Below, piece by piece: positions 1 through 9,017 of a stretch of DNA of 39,198 nt; positions within the stretch are counted from its first letter, which is position 1, and the number at the start of each line of letters is the position of its first letter. Source of the DNA: Kiloniellaceae bacterium (lineage in GTDB: Bacteria > Pseudomonadota > Alphaproteobacteria > Kiloniellales > J153); the NCBI GenBank assembly GCA_021776115.1, contig JAJFGN010000036.1, forward strand, positions 1 to 39,198. Direction: 5' to 3'. The position numbers and the translations under genes were made by a program. Below the pieces are notes generated by a model. That model saw nothing but the letters and a program-made list of their open reading frames with translations, had not been told where the DNA came from and searched no databases.

Positions 1-923
1 GGAAACTCCGGCAATTCGTCGAGGAACAACACGCCCAGGTGCGCGAGCGAGATTTCGCCCGGTTTCGCGCGCAGGCCACCGCCGGCCAGAGCCGCCAGCG
101 AAGCCGAGTGATGGGGGTCGCGAAAAGGGCGCTGGCGCAGCAGGCGGCCGCCCTCGAGTTGCCCGGCAACCGAATGGATCATGCTGACTTCCAGCGCCTC
201 GGCTGGGGTCAAGGGAGGTAAAATACCGGGCAAACGCTGCGCCAGCATGGATTTGCCGGCGCCCGGCGGTCCGATCATCAAGAGGTTGTGTCCGCCCGCG
301 GCGGCGATCTCCAATGCGCGCTTGGCGCTTTCCTGGCCCTTGATGTCCCTCAGGTCGAGCCCGCCGCCTGCGCCCGCCGCCTCGGCGAGCGCGGGCGTGG
401 GCGGCGTCAGAACCTGCGTGCCTTTGAAATGGTTGATCAGAGCCAGCAGCGAGTCGGGCGCCAAGACCTCGATGCCGTTGGCCCAGGCCGCTTCGCCGCC
501 TTGTGCCGCCGGGCAAATCAAGCCGCGCTCGCACGCCAACGCATGCAGGGCCGCGGGCAAGACCCCGGCGACACCGCTGATCCGCCCGTCCAGCGCCAGC
601 TCGCCGAGCGCGCAATAGCCCGCGATCTCATCGACCGGCAGCACTCCCATCGCGACCAGGATGCCGAGCGCGATGGGCAGATCGAAATGGCTGCCCTCTT
701 TCAGCAGGTCGGCGGGCGCGAGGTTGACCGTGATACGCTTGGGCGGCAGGGCCAGGCCCAGGGCGGTCAAGGCCGCGCGAACCCGCTCCCGGCTTTCGCC
801 CACCGCCTTGTCGGGCAGGCCGACCACGGTAAAGGCGGGCATGCCGCTCGCCAATTGCACCTGGGCATCGACATCGACGACCTCGACACCCTGGAACGCG
901 ACCGTGTTGACCCGCGCGACCAC
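1..923 (-). CDS. comM: ComM/YifB-family AAA+ ATPase, 3' part cut off by window edge
   Basis: ComM is a Mg-chelatase-like AAA+ helicase that promotes branch migration during natural transformation and recombination in the cytoplasm. About 307 residues are visible. The N-terminal ChlI-like domain opens with [11 protein letters not shown] and contains [19 protein letters not shown] Walker A motif GPPGAGKS lies at residues 218-225 and a Walker B motif VLFLDE ends near residue 303. The chosen start is GTG at 921-923, preceded by a G-rich stretch on the coding strand that can act as ribosome binding site. No ATG fits, and the conserved N-terminus begins immediately after this codon. The family is about 500 residues long, so roughly 200 C-terminal residues lie outside the window. 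It follows the polyamine genes on the same strand after a 239-bp gap. Identification is secure; the start codon is slightly less so. Confidence 0.93.
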   Translation of the reverse strand, partial: MVARVNTVAFQGVEVVDVDAQVQLASGMPAFTVVGLPDKAVGESRERVRAALTALGLALPPKRITVNLAPADLLKEGSHFDLPIALGILVAMGVLPVDEIAGYCALGELALDGRISGVAGVLPAALHALACERGLICPAAQGGEAAWANGIEVLAPDSLLALINHFKGTQVLTPPTPALAEAAGAGGGLDLRDIKGQESAKRALEIAAAGGHNLLMIGPPGAGKSMLAQRLPGILPPLTPAEALEVSMIHSVAGQLEGGRLLRQRPFRDPHHSASLAALAGGGLRAKPGEISLAHLGVLFLDELPEF

Positions 924-977
924 TCAACCCCCCGATCGGACGTGCCGGCAGGCATGTTGGCCCGCTTCTTACGCCCC

Positions 978-995
978 TTCCTACTATTGTAGGAA
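978..995. repeat. Short perfect hairpin upstream of comM
   Basis: A 7-bp inverted repeat, TTCCTAC and GTAGGAA, is separated by four bases in the 239-bp gap between aphA and comM. There is no following T-run on the minus strand, so it is not a clear terminator. The word ATTGTAGG recurs about 15 bases downstream. It could be an operator for comM or part of a weak transcription end for the polyamine genes. The rest of 924-1162 shows nothing recognisable. Confidence 0.35.
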
Positions 996-1162
996 AGCAA
1001 TTGTAGGGGGCCGGTGGCCGATAAACCAGTACGCTTGATGAGCCTGTCAGGTCACCACGGGGCCGCCGACTGGCTCGGTGACTGCGAGCAGCGATGGGTG
1101 CGCAGGCATGTTTTCGTTCAGGCCCGGCAAGAACCGCCGCCGCGAAGTGGACGTGGCGAAGC

Positions 1163-2194
1163 TTAAGCTTGCTCCTCGAACCCGGTCAGCACATTGACGG
1201 TGTTCTCGCCCAGCGCCTCAACCGCGTAGCCGCCTTCCATGACGAAGAGCGTCGGCAGGCCAAGCCCCGCGAGCCGCCGGCCGACCGTGAGGTAGTCTTC
1301 GCTCTTCAGCTTGAAGCGCGAGATCGGATCGTACTCGAAAGTATCCAGGCCTAGCGAGACGACCAGCGCGTCGGGCGCATACTCGGCGATGCGCCGGCAA
1401 CTCTGTTCCAGAGCTTGGCTCCAAAGCTCAAAGCCGGTGCCCCAGCGCATCGGGAAGTTTAGGTTGAAGCCTTCGCCCACGCCGGTTCCGGTCTCCTCCT
1501 CATAGCCGGAGAAATAGGGAAACTCTTGTGCCGGGTGGCCATGCAGCGAGACGAAAAGCACGTCGGCGCGGTCGTAAAAAATCGCCTGTGTGCCGTTGCC
1601 GTGGTGATAGTCGACATCGAGGATCGCCACCTTGCGGCCGCCGCCGTCGAGGAATGCCTGGGCCGCGATCGCGGCGTTGTTGAGGAAGCAATAGCCCCCG
1701 TAGGTGTCGGTATTGGCGTGGTGCCCCGGTGGCCGGCACAGGGCGAAGGCTGCGCGCGCGCCGGCGGCGACGAGGCGCTGGCCGGTCAAGGCGACATCGG
1801 CCGCACTGCGTGCCGCGGTCCAGGTCCCGGGTGTGATCGGCGTGCCGGCGTCGAGCGAGAAGTAGGAGAGCTTACCGTCGATCGTCTCCGGCTCACGCGG
1901 GTGGAAGCCGCGGGTCGGCCAGACAAGCGGCAGGGCGTCATAGGCGCCGTGCTCGGCCACCCAGGCATCCCAAGCGCTTTCCAGGAAACGCAGGAAAGGC
2001 GCTGTATGGACACGCGCCACGGGCTCCGGCCCATGCCGCTCCGGCGCAACCACGGGCCCTAGGGCGCTTTCCGTGACTCTGGCGAGCACAATATCCGCGC
2101 GCCTGGGCATCTCGAAGCAGGGCACCAGCTTGCCGTCGATCAACTCCGATTGGCCATTTTGCAGGCGGTGGTCGTCAGTATAAACGGTCTTCAT
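1163..2194 (-). CDS. aphA: Acetylpolyamine amidohydrolase (class II HDAC-like zinc deacetylase)
   Basis: This enzyme would hydrolyse the acetyl amide of acetylputrescine, acetylcadaverine or acetylspermidine to free polyamine and acetate in the cytoplasm. The 343-residue protein aligns without gaps, as far as I recall it, to Mycoplana ramosa APAH (341 residues). The catalytic pair H158-H159 (in RPPGHH), zinc ligands D195, H197 and D284, and transition-state Y323 fall at the same residue numbers. Two channel residues differ: position 106 is Asp rather than Glu, and 117 is Gly rather than Glu. The ATG at 2194 overlaps the stop of the upstream nitrilase gene in an ATGA junction, so the two are probably translationally coupled. 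Its location beside potABCD strongly supports a polyamine role over a generic histone-deacetylase-like annotation. The exact substrate is not proven. Confidence 0.93.
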   Translation of the reverse strand: MKTVYTDDHRLQNGQSELIDGKLVPCFEMPRRADIVLARVTESALGPVVAPERHGPEPVARVHTAPFLRFLESAWDAWVAEHGAYDALPLVWPTRGFHPREPETIDGKLSYFSLDAGTPITPGTWTAARSAADVALTGQRLVAAGARAAFALCRPPGHHANTDTYGGYCFLNNAAIAAQAFLDGGGRKVAILDVDYHHGNGTQAIFYDRADVLFVSLHGHPAQEFPYFSGYEEETGTGVGEGFNLNFPMRWGTGFELWSQALEQSCRRIAEYAPDALVVSLGLDTFEYDPISRFKLKSEDYLTVGRRLAGLGLPTLFVMEGGYAVEALGENTVNVLTGFEEQA

Positions 2195-3156
2195 GTCAGG
2201 TCCGCGACCGGCTCACGCCCGGGCACGGCGGTCCCGGCCGCCTCTGGCGCGATCACCTGGATATGCTGGGCGCGCCAGGTGCCCGGCCAGACCTCGGCCC
2301 CGCCCCGGCGCAGCGCGCGCAATGTGGCAATCGGCAGATCGCGCGCCATCAGCACCGGTCCCGGACCCGCCACCCTGTCGCGCGGCCCGATATCGGCCCA
2401 GGTGCCGGTATGGCCTAGAACCTCCTCGCAAGGCACATAGGCGGCCGCGCCGGAGGTGTTGCCGGCCCGCTTCTTTCCCGTTAGCGCCGCGCCGATGCAG
2501 CCGACGGCGCAGACCGCTGCCTGCAACTCCACGGCGCGCGCCTTGGCGCAGGAAAAGACCCGCGAATAGCCTGACAGTTTTTCGGTCATCGAGGGCACGA
2601 ACAAGACATCGAGGTCATACGGCGCCAGCAGGCTGGCCAGTGCCGGCATCTCGACGTCAAGACAGATCAAAGTGGCGAGGCGCAGGCCGCCCCACTCGAC
2701 GACCTCGACCCGATTGCCCGTGGTCAGGTTCCAGGCCTTGGGGTCGCGCTCGCCGGGTGTCAGGCACAGCTTGTCTTGCGCGATCGCGCGCCCGTCCGGC
2801 AGGAACAGCCACGCCCGGTTGAGATAGGGTGGCTCGCCCGGCGTGGGGCTTTCCGCCGCGACCGGCAGGGTTCCGGCCAGAAGCGCGATGCCGTGGCGTG
2901 TGGCGAGCGGCGCCACGGCGGCATAAGCCTCCGGCGCGCGCGCCGCAAGCCAAGGAATTTCCTCGTGCGGCGCGAGGCCCTCGGGCGCGAAGGATAACCA
3001 CTGCTCAGCCGCGTACTCTGGCATAACCAGGATATCCGCGCCCTCGGCTTTGGCCGCGGCCAGCCGTTCCTCGACCCGCGCCGCCCAGGCGCCGATGCCG
3101 TTCAACGGGACCGCTAAGTTGGTTGCCCAAAGGGCGACACTGAAGGTCTCGATCAT
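2191..3156 (-). CDS. Nitrilase-superfamily carbon-nitrogen hydrolase, polyamine context
   Basis: This is a 321-residue cytoplasmic amidase of the carbon-nitrogen hydrolase superfamily. The Glu-Lys-Cys triad is visible as E47 (in MPEY), K129 (in QDKLCLTPGERD) and C165 (in LICLDVEMP). The length and alpha-beta-beta-alpha motif order fit the family, but the subfamily is not one I recognise. It does not look like the shorter N-carbamoylputrescine amidohydrolases. A ribosome binding site GGAAGG lies seven bases before the ATG. It is followed by aphA with a 4-bp overlap and preceded by the terminator behind potD, so it may have its own promoter. A reasonable guess from context is hydrolysis of an acylated or carbamoylated polyamine or a related amide. 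That guess rests only on position. Confidence 0.85.
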   Translation of the reverse strand: MIETFSVALWATNLAVPLNGIGAWAARVEERLAAAKAEGADILVMPEYAAEQWLSFAPEGLAPHEEIPWLAARAPEAYAAVAPLATRHGIALLAGTLPVAAESPTPGEPPYLNRAWLFLPDGRAIAQDKLCLTPGERDPKAWNLTTGNRVEVVEWGGLRLATLICLDVEMPALASLLAPYDLDVLFVPSMTEKLSGYSRVFSCAKARAVELQAAVCAVGCIGAALTGKKRAGNTSGAAAYVPCEEVLGHTGTWADIGPRDRVAGPGPVLMARDLPIATLRALRRGGAEVWPGTWRAQHIQVIAPEAAGTAVPGREPVADLT

Positions 3157-3173
3157 AGAATGCCTTCCAACCG

Positions 3174-3213
3174 CAAAAATAGAGCCGGACGCTCCGATGC
3201 TACGCCCGGCTCT
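3174..3213 (-). terminator. Rho-independent terminator behind potD
   Basis: An inverted repeat, AGAGCCGG at 3181-3188 and CCGGCTCT at 3206-3213, has extra pairing towards the loop. On the minus strand it is followed directly by ATTTTT. It lies about 45 bp after the potD stop and before the nitrilase start. It therefore probably separates the transporter transcript from the nitrilase-aphA pair or lowers read-through into it. Confidence 0.75.
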
Positions 3214-3256
3214 AATCTTCGCAAGCGGCTCTTACTTCAACTGAGCCTCAGCCACC

Positions 3257-4291
3257 CTATTTTCGCAGTTCGGTCCAGATGGCGGTATACATCGCCTGAA
3301 CTTCCGGCCGGCAAGTCGGCATGAAAACACCGCTCTTGGCGAGTTCGGCCGGAATGGCGATTTCCGGTGCGGTCTTCATGTCCTCGGGCATGAATTTCTC
3401 CGAGCCCATGATACCGTTGGCATAGCGCGCGAACGCCGAGATCAAGGCCGCGTTCTCTGGGTCCATGACGAAGTTCTGGAACAGCTTGGCGTTCTCGGCG
3501 TTCTTGGCATCCTTAAGCACCGCCGCACTGTCCATAAAGAACGGAAATCCCTCCTTGGGGTAGCCGAATGCCACGTCCGAGTTCTTCAGGCGCGAACGGA
3601 AGGCCGCACCGTTCCAATAGGCCGAGGCGGCCAGATCGCGTCGGGCGAATTTCTCGATGACGCCGTAATCCATAGAGAGCCACTTTGGCTTGGCCGCGAC
3701 CAGGACGTCACGAACCTTTTTCAGGATCGCCTTGTCGTCGGTGCAAGGCTTGCCGCCCACGTACATGATCGCAAGACCCATGACGTCCACCATTTCGGGC
3801 GCGACGTTGATCTTGCCGGCCAGCTCCGCCGGCGGATCGAGGAAGATCGCCGAGGTGTTTATATCGCCCTTATAGACCGAGGTGTCGACGACCATGCCGA
3901 CTGAACCCCACTGCCACGGCACCGTGTAGCGGCGACCCTGGTCCCAGCTCACGTTCACCCAGCGCGGATCGACGTTCTTGAAGTTCTCCATCTGGTCGGG
4001 CCGCGTCTCAAGCAGCAAGCCTTCGCTAATGAAGATCGGAACGTAACTTGCCGAGGGCACGACAATGTCGAACCCGTGTCCGCCCGCCTTGACCTTGGCG
4101 AGCGCGGTATCGTTCGAATCGTAATCGGTAACCGTGACCTTGACCTTGTAAGTTTCCTCGAACTTCTTGACCAGGTCCGGGTTTGTGTAGTTGCCCCAGT
4201 TGTAGATGTTGAGTTCACCTTCTGCCGAGGCCGTGCCGGCCCAGGCGAGTAAGATCAGGCCAAGACAACAACTCCCAATTTTCCTTATCAT
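3257..4291 (-). CDS. potD: Polyamine ABC transporter periplasmic binding protein (PotD/PotF type)
   Basis: This is the solute-binding component of a putrescine/spermidine importer. The 344-residue precursor has a Sec signal peptide of about 23 residues ending ASA before [12 protein letters not shown]. The YNW tryptophan (W32) is the conserved aromatic of the polyamine site in PotD/PotF. The later SAYWNGAA and FMDSAAVLK segments correspond to the family's substrate-binding Trp and Asp regions. The ATG is preceded by GGGAGAGG on the coding strand. It is the last gene of potABCD, 34 bp after potC, and is followed by a terminator. Whether putrescine or spermidine is preferred cannot be decided by eye. 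An acylated polyamine ligand is possible given the neighbouring deacetylase. Confidence 0.92.
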   Translation of the reverse strand: MIRKIGSCCLGLILLAWAGTASAEGELNIYNWGNYTNPDLVKKFEETYKVKVTVTDYDSNDTALAKVKAGGHGFDIVVPSASYVPIFISEGLLLETRPDQMENFKNVDPRWVNVSWDQGRRYTVPWQWGSVGMVVDTSVYKGDINTSAIFLDPPAELAGKINVAPEMVDVMGLAIMYVGGKPCTDDKAILKKVRDVLVAAKPKWLSMDYGVIEKFARRDLAASAYWNGAAFRSRLKNSDVAFGYPKEGFPFFMDSAAVLKDAKNAENAKLFQNFVMDPENAALISAFARYANGIMGSEKFMPEDMKTAPEIAIPAELAKSGVFMPTCRPEVQAMYTAIWTELRK

Positions 4292-4325
4292 TTAGCCTCT
4301 CCCTGTTGGAATTAGATATGAAACC

Positions 4326-5144
4326 TTAGTCACCCTTCCTGCTGAAGGCAAAAAAGACCGAAACGATCAGTACCGATATTGCCAGCAAAACACTCGATAT
4401 GGCATTAATTTCAGGCGTGATGACCCGCCGCAACTGGCCCAGCATATAGGTCGGCAGGGTCTCCTGTCCCGCCGACTTCACCAACTCCGTGATCACGACG
4501 TCGTCCAGCGAAATAACGAAGGCGAGCACGCCTCCGGCCATAATTCCGGGCCAAAGCAAAGGTAGCGTGACCCGCCGGAAGGCCCGCCATGGCGTCGCGT
4601 AGAGATCGGCCGCCGCGGTTTCCAGGGCCAGGTCCATGCCTTCCAGGCGGGCCCGGATCGGCAGATAGGCGAAGGGGATACAAAACGCGGTGTGCGCGGT
4701 GATGAGATAGAGCAAGCCGGTATAGCCGGTCGCGACCTTGATCAAGGCAAAGAAGATCAGCAGCGCGACCCCGGTGACGATCTCGGGCACCATCAGCGGC
4801 TGATTGATCAGCGCATAGACGACCGTTAGCCCCCTATAGGGCCGGGTTCGGGTTGTCCCAAGGGCGGCCATGGTCGCCAGGGTTGTCGCCGCCAGCGACG
4901 CACATAGGGCGATGATGAGCGAACGGGTCGCCGCTTCGATGACCAGATCGTTCTCCCAGGCCGATCTGTACCAGCGCCAGGAAAACCCCTCCCACACGGC
5001 GATCGAGTTGCCGGAATTGAAGGAATAGACGACCAGAACAATGATCGGGGCATAGAGCGCGAAGAAGCAGAACAGCGCGATCGCGGTGAAGCCCGGCTGG
5101 CGCTTGATCGAAAACGGCCGGCGGAGGCGCGCGCCTCTAGCCAT
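4326..5144 (-). CDS. potC: Polyamine ABC transporter permease, PotC/PotI type
   Basis: This is an inner-membrane permease of the type I ABC importer fold, 272 residues. Six hydrophobic segments are apparent, the first being FTAIALFCFFALYAPIIVL near residue 20. The EAA loop, LETAAADLYATPWRAFRRVTLP, docks the ATPase. I chose the ATG at 5142-5144 (MARGARLRRPF). It has a GGGG ribosome binding site just upstream and overlaps the potB stop by eight bases, which suggests translational coupling. An in-frame extension to 5177 would run further into potB and is unlikely. It pairs with PotB as the heterodimeric channel. Confidence 0.92.
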   Translation of the reverse strand: MARGARLRRPFSIKRQPGFTAIALFCFFALYAPIIVLVVYSFNSGNSIAVWEGFSWRWYRSAWENDLVIEAATRSLIIALCASLAATTLATMAALGTTRTRPYRGLTVVYALINQPLMVPEIVTGVALLIFFALIKVATGYTGLLYLITAHTAFCIPFAYLPIRARLEGMDLALETAAADLYATPWRAFRRVTLPLLWPGIMAGGVLAFVISLDDVVITELVKSAGQETLPTYMLGQLRRVITPEINAISSVLLAISVLIVSVFFAFSRKGD

Positions 5145-6087
5145 GATCCCCTGCCGCGCGCCGCGTGCCGCGCACATAGACGATCAAGGCAATCATGACG
5201 ATCGCCAGCAGGGTGATCGACAGGGCGGCGCCCAGCGGCCAATTTCGCCCTTGGCCGAACTGAAGCTCGATCAAGTTGCCGAGCATCATGTTCTTGCCGC
5301 CTCCGAGTATGCGCGGCGTCACATAGGCGCCGAGCGCCGGGATGAAGACTAGAATGAATCCCGCGACGATACCGGGTTTCACCAGCGGAATGATGACCCG
5401 TGTGAAGACCCGAATGCGCGTCGCATAAAGATCGTATCCCGCCTCCACGAGCCGAAAATCCAGCTTCTCCATGGAGGCATAGATCGGCAGCACCATGAGC
5501 GGCAGGTAGACGTAAACCATGCCGAGGGCGATCGCAAAGTTCGTGTACATCATCTGAATCGGCTCGTCGATGATGCCAAGGGACATGAGGACCGTATTTA
5601 CGATGCCTTCATTGCGAATGACTTCCATGATCGCGAAGGTGCGGATCAAAAGATTGGTCCAGAACGGAATCGTGATCAGAAACATCCACAGGTTTCGGGT
5701 TCTCGGCGGCCGGGTGGCGATGAAATAGGCGGTTGGAAAACCAAGCGCCACAGCCAGAATCGTGGTCAGGAAGGATAGTTTGATCGAGCGCCACAGAATC
5801 GATAAGTGGGCGTCGGCGTAGCTCATCGTCCCGTCGAAGATGTCGCGTTGAAAGACGACCTTGAACCAGGCCTCGCCCGAAAATTCCCAGACCACGCCGC
5901 CATAGGCCCCGGCCTTGAGAAACGAATAAGCCAAAACGATCAACAGCGGTCCCGAAGCGGCAAGAATCAAGACCAGCAGGGCGGGCGCCGTGAGAAACCA
6001 GCGCCGGCGGATGGCGCCGCGCTCGGCCGTGCTGGCGATGGTCAGGGGCCTGCGATCGGGATCCGGTTCAAGGTCAAGGGCCGCCAT
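5137..6087 (-). CDS. potB: Polyamine ABC transporter permease, PotB/PotH type
   Basis: This is an inner-membrane permease of 316 residues and partner of PotC. The N-terminal cytoplasmic stretch of about 28 residues is followed by the first membrane segment, WFLTAPALLVLILAASGPLLIVLAYSF. Five further segments follow. The EAA loop is LVEAGYDLYATRIRVFTRVIIPLVKPG near residues 215-240. The ATG at 6087 has GGGACTAGA just before it and lies one base from the potA stop. Its own end overlaps potC by eight bases. This tight packing marks one operon in the order potA-potB-potC-potD. Confidence 0.92.
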   Translation of the reverse strand: MAALDLEPDPDRRPLTIASTAERGAIRRRWFLTAPALLVLILAASGPLLIVLAYSFLKAGAYGGVVWEFSGEAWFKVVFQRDIFDGTMSYADAHLSILWRSIKLSFLTTILAVALGFPTAYFIATRPPRTRNLWMFLITIPFWTNLLIRTFAIMEVIRNEGIVNTVLMSLGIIDEPIQMMYTNFAIALGMVYVYLPLMVLPIYASMEKLDFRLVEAGYDLYATRIRVFTRVIIPLVKPGIVAGFILVFIPALGAYVTPRILGGGKNMMLGNLIELQFGQGRNWPLGAALSITLLAIVMIALIVYVRGTRRAAGDHG

Positions 6088-6088
6088 T

Positions 6089-7192
6089 CTAGTCCCTCAA
6101 CACCTGAGCGGCGTTTTCGGCGAGGATGACACCGACCTCGGCGTTTATCCGGTCGGTTTCCTCATGTCCGCGCGCGTTCTGCATGCGCACGGTAAAGAGG
6201 CTCCCATCCGCGAGCCGCACGTGATAGTGGGTGTCGGTGCCGAAATAGACGATGTTCTCGAGCCTGCCGGAAAATGTGGCCTTTGCCGCATCGAGCGTTA
6301 GGCTTGCGTGTTCGGGCCGGACCACGACCGTCACCTTGCCGGTCAATCTGCCGCCCTCCGGCAGGGAGGCCGCGATCTGGGCGCCGGAGGAAAGCCGGAT
6401 CTGAGCCTGGCCATGTCCGCTGGCCACAATCTCCGCCTCCAGATAGTTGGTCTCGCCGATGAAGTCGGCGACGAAGCGCTTGGCCGGATGCTCATAGATC
6501 TCGCGCGGGCTTCCGACCTGCAGAATCTTGCCCTGGCTCATAACCGCCACGCGGTCCGACATGGTAAGCGCCTCTTCCTGATCGTGGGTCACGAACACGA
6601 AGGTGATACCGGTATCCTTCTGCAGGCGCTTGAGCTCGATCTGCATTTCCTTGCGCAGCTTGAGGTCGAGTGCCGATAGGGGCTCGTCGAGCAATAAGAC
6701 TTTTGGCCGTGGCGCCAGCGCCCGGGCTAAAGCGACGCGCTGCTGTTGGCCGCCGGAGATCTTGTTGGTCGCCCGATCCCGCAATTCCTCCATGCGCACC
6801 AGGCGCAGCATGTCGTTCACGGTCTTTTCGATCTCGCGTTTCGGCTTGCCGAGCATCTCGAGCCCGAAGGCCACATTTTCCATTACGCTCATGTGCGGGA
6901 ACAGGGCGTAGTTCTGGAACACCGTGTTGACCGGCCGACGAAACGGCGGCAGGTGCGCGAGCGGCGCGCCGTCGAGCAGGATCTCGCCCGCGCTCGGGCT
7001 TTCGAAGCCGGCGATCAGGCGCAAGAGCGTGGTCTTGCCGCAGCCCGAGGGCCCGAGCAGCGTGAAGAATTCGTTCTCGTGAATTGTGACCGAAACGTCG
7101 TCGAGCGCGCGTACCGCGGCGGCGGCGGCGTCGAAGACCTTGCTGACGCCACGGACTGCAATGCCCTTGGTGGTTCCGCCGCCGTCTCTCAC
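6089..7192 (-). CDS. potA: Polyamine ABC transporter ATPase
   Basis: This is the ATP-binding subunit that energises PotBC, on the cytoplasmic face of the membrane. With the chosen start it has 367 residues. It shows Walker [10 protein letters not shown] at about 47-55, Q-loop Q93, signature SGGQQ at 146-150, Walker B LLLDE ending at E170, and H-loop H203. The C-terminal third is the TOBE-type regulatory domain common in PotA/MalK proteins. The start is GTG at 7190-7192, since GGGGAG sits seven bases upstream. A TTG five codons earlier (7207) would place that ribosome binding site inside the gene. It lies 46 bp behind gshB and is the first gene of the pot operon. Part of its expression may come from read-through from gshB. 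Confidence 0.93.
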   Translation of the reverse strand: MRDGGGTTKGIAVRGVSKVFDAAAAAVRALDDVSVTIHENEFFTLLGPSGCGKTTLLRLIAGFESPSAGEILLDGAPLAHLPPFRRPVNTVFQNYALFPHMSVMENVAFGLEMLGKPKREIEKTVNDMLRLVRMEELRDRATNKISGGQQQRVALARALAPRPKVLLLDEPLSALDLKLRKEMQIELKRLQKDTGITFVFVTHDQEEALTMSDRVAVMSQGKILQVGSPREIYEHPAKRFVADFIGETNYLEAEIVASGHGQAQIRLSSGAQIAASLPEGGRLTGKVTVVVRPEHASLTLDAAKATFSGRLENIVYFGTDTHYHVRLADGSLFTVRMQNARGHEETDRINAEVGVILAENAAQVLRD

Positions 7193-7238
7193 ATACGCAC
7201 TCCCCAAAACGCGCCCGTTTTGCCGGACGTTGTACGGC

Positions 7239-8195
7239 TTACGCTTGTTGGACCGAGGCGTGCCGGGCCTCGATCGCGTCCCAGATATCGCTTTCCAGCG
7301 AGACCCCGTCGAAGCGGTCGATTTCTTGAATCCCGGTCGGCGAGGTCACGTTTATCTCGGTCATGTAGCGGCCGATAATGTCGATGCCGACGAAGATAAG
7401 GCCGCGCTCCTCCAGCGTTGGACCGATCGCCTCGCAGATTTCCCGGTCGCGCTCGGTCAAGCTTGCTTTCTCGGCGCGCGCGCCGGCGTGCAGGTTGGCG
7501 CGCGCCTCGCCTTCGGGCGGGACCCGCATGACCGCGCCGGCGGCCTTGCCGTCGATCAGGATGACGCGCTTGTCGCCCTGACGAACCTCCGGCAAGTAGC
7601 GTTGCACGACGATGGGCTCGCGGTAGAGGCCGGTGAACAACTCCAACAAGGCGTTCAGGTTTTCGTCGCCGGGCCCGATGTGAAACACGCCGGCGCCGCC
7701 GTTGCCGAACAGCGGCTTGACGATGATGTCCTTATGCGTCTCTCGGAACGCGTTGATTTCGGCGCGGTCGCTGGAAATCAGAGTCGGCGGCATCAACTCG
7801 GGAAAATGGGTGACGAACAGTTTTTCCGGCGCGTTGCGCACGTGGACCGGATCGTTCACCACCAGGGTTCTTGGGTGGATATGCTCCAGTAAGTGCGTCG
7901 CCGTGATATAGGCCATGTCGAAGGGTGGGTCCTGGCGCATCAGCACCACGTCCACGCCGGCCAGGTCGATCAATTCCGGCGCGCCCATCTGGCCTGGACT
8001 ATTCGGGTCGCGGCGTGGCGCGAAGGGCCGGGCGCGGGCAACCACGCGGCCATGGCGCAACGAAAGATCTTGCGGCAGATAATGGTACAGGCCGTGGCCG
8101 CGCCGCGTGGCTTCCATGGCCAGGGCGAAAGTGCTGTCGGCGTTGATATCGACGGTCTCGACCGGATCCATCTGGATCGCGACGGCAAGGCTCAT
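7239..8195 (-). CDS. gshB: Glutathione synthetase
   Basis: GshB joins gamma-glutamylcysteine and glycine with ATP to make glutathione in the cytoplasm. The protein has 318 residues, close to the 316 of E. coli GshB. It opens [29 protein letters not shown], the conserved N-terminus, and shows the ATP-grasp parts [14 protein letters not shown] and [20 protein letters not shown] chose the ATG at 8193-8195, although no good Shine-Dalgarno precedes it (the coding strand has CCTCCTCC there). A TTG start eleven codons earlier is possible but adds nonconserved residues. It sits between dolP and the polyamine operon. In related bacteria gshB is usually close to comM, so the intervening polyamine genes look inserted; that comparison is from general knowledge. 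Confidence 0.95.
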   Translation of the reverse strand: MSLAVAIQMDPVETVDINADSTFALAMEATRRGHGLYHYLPQDLSLRHGRVVARARPFAPRRDPNSPGQMGAPELIDLAGVDVVLMRQDPPFDMAYITATHLLEHIHPRTLVVNDPVHVRNAPEKLFVTHFPELMPPTLISSDRAEINAFRETHKDIIVKPLFGNGGAGVFHIGPGDENLNALLELFTGLYREPIVVQRYLPEVRQGDKRVILIDGKAAGAVMRVPPEGEARANLHAGARAEKASLTERDREICEAIGPTLEERGLIFVGIDIIGRYMTEINVTSPTGIQEIDRFDGVSLESDIWDAIEARHASVQQA

Positions 8196-8231
8196 GGAGG
8201 AGGTTCGCCATTCCTGTTGGATGAGCAAGCA

Positions 8232-8261
8232 CTATAGCGGCCCGGGGCCACGGCGCTATAG
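8232..8261. repeat. 8-bp inverted repeat between dolP and gshB
   Basis: CTATAGCG at 8232-8239 and CGCTATAG at 8254-8261 form a perfect stem around a GC-rich 14-base loop. It lies in the 123-bp gap downstream of dolP and 36 bp before gshB. No T-run follows on the minus strand, so it is either an attenuating structure or a protein-binding site for gshB. Confidence 0.4.
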
Positions 8262-8318
8262 GGCATTATACAGCGGGTGGGCGACTAGGTCCTCGTCGTG
8301 CGGGTCGGCGCCCGGTTT

Positions 8319-8924
8319 CTAGGACGTTGTGCCGTCGGCGGTTTTGACGCGAACGTAATCGACGACCCGCTTGACGTAGGACACGTCCCGCGCGTGCGCG
8401 ACAACCCTTTGCAGTTCCTCCTGGCTTTGCGCCACACCGATCAAATAGACGGTGCCGTTCACGGTCTCGATGGAATAGTTTCGCGACGCGACCGTCTCGT
8501 CGCCGATCAAGCGGGCCCGCAGCTTGGTTGAAATCCAGGTATCTTGCGCGGCGTCGGAAAGCGAGCCGCGGTTGCGTATCTCAATCTCGTTGATGACCTC
8601 GCGCACGCCGTTCGCCTGCCACGTCAGCCGGACCGCTTTGACCCTTGTCTCCGGGTCCACAACCTGCCCGGTCAGAAGGATCCGGCCCTCCTGCACTTGC
8701 AGATTGACGCCGCCATAGGCCGCGTGGTCGTCCTTGAACCAGCGGTCGTTGATATCCAGGCGGATGGCCTGATCGTCCAGGGCGCCCTTGACGCCGCGTT
8801 CTTGCACGGCCGTGGCGCCAACGGCCGCGCCGGTGCCGATGACGACGGGCGCGCAGGCCCCGGTCGCCAGGATCGCGCTTAAGCCTATGGCGGCCCATAG
8901 GGGACGAAATTTGCGTTGTGCCAT
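8319..8924 (-). CDS. dolP: Dual BON-domain lipoprotein (DolP/YraP-like)
   Basis: This 201-residue protein has a lipoprotein-like signal (LSAILATGAC, Cys24 as lipidation site) and two BON domains spanning roughly residues 55-125 and 125-195. E. coli DolP is an outer-membrane lipoprotein that binds anionic phospholipid and supports envelope integrity. The start at 8922-8924 (MAQRKFRPLW) follows GGGGGTGGGA on the coding strand. A longer frame reaching 9008 would hide the signal peptide. The motif before the first BON domain (VVIGTGAAVGATAVQERG) matches the DolP family start. Its neighbours yraN, rsmI and lpoA are the same set that surrounds dolP in enterobacteria, which supports the assignment. 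The lipobox has Thr at -3, less usual than Leu. Confidence 0.82.
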   Translation of the reverse strand: MAQRKFRPLWAAIGLSAILATGACAPVVIGTGAAVGATAVQERGVKGALDDQAIRLDINDRWFKDDHAAYGGVNLQVQEGRILLTGQVVDPETRVKAVRLTWQANGVREVINEIEIRNRGSLSDAAQDTWISTKLRARLIGDETVASRNYSIETVNGTVYLIGVAQSQEELQRVVAHARDVSYVKRVVDYVRVKTADGTTS

Positions 8925-9017
8925 GATATCCCACCCCCGATAGAATTTTGCCCCAAGTAAAATCGTGGCTGCATCCCAGCCGGTCCAGGGCGGACCCGAC
9001 GGGAACATAAACTCCGA

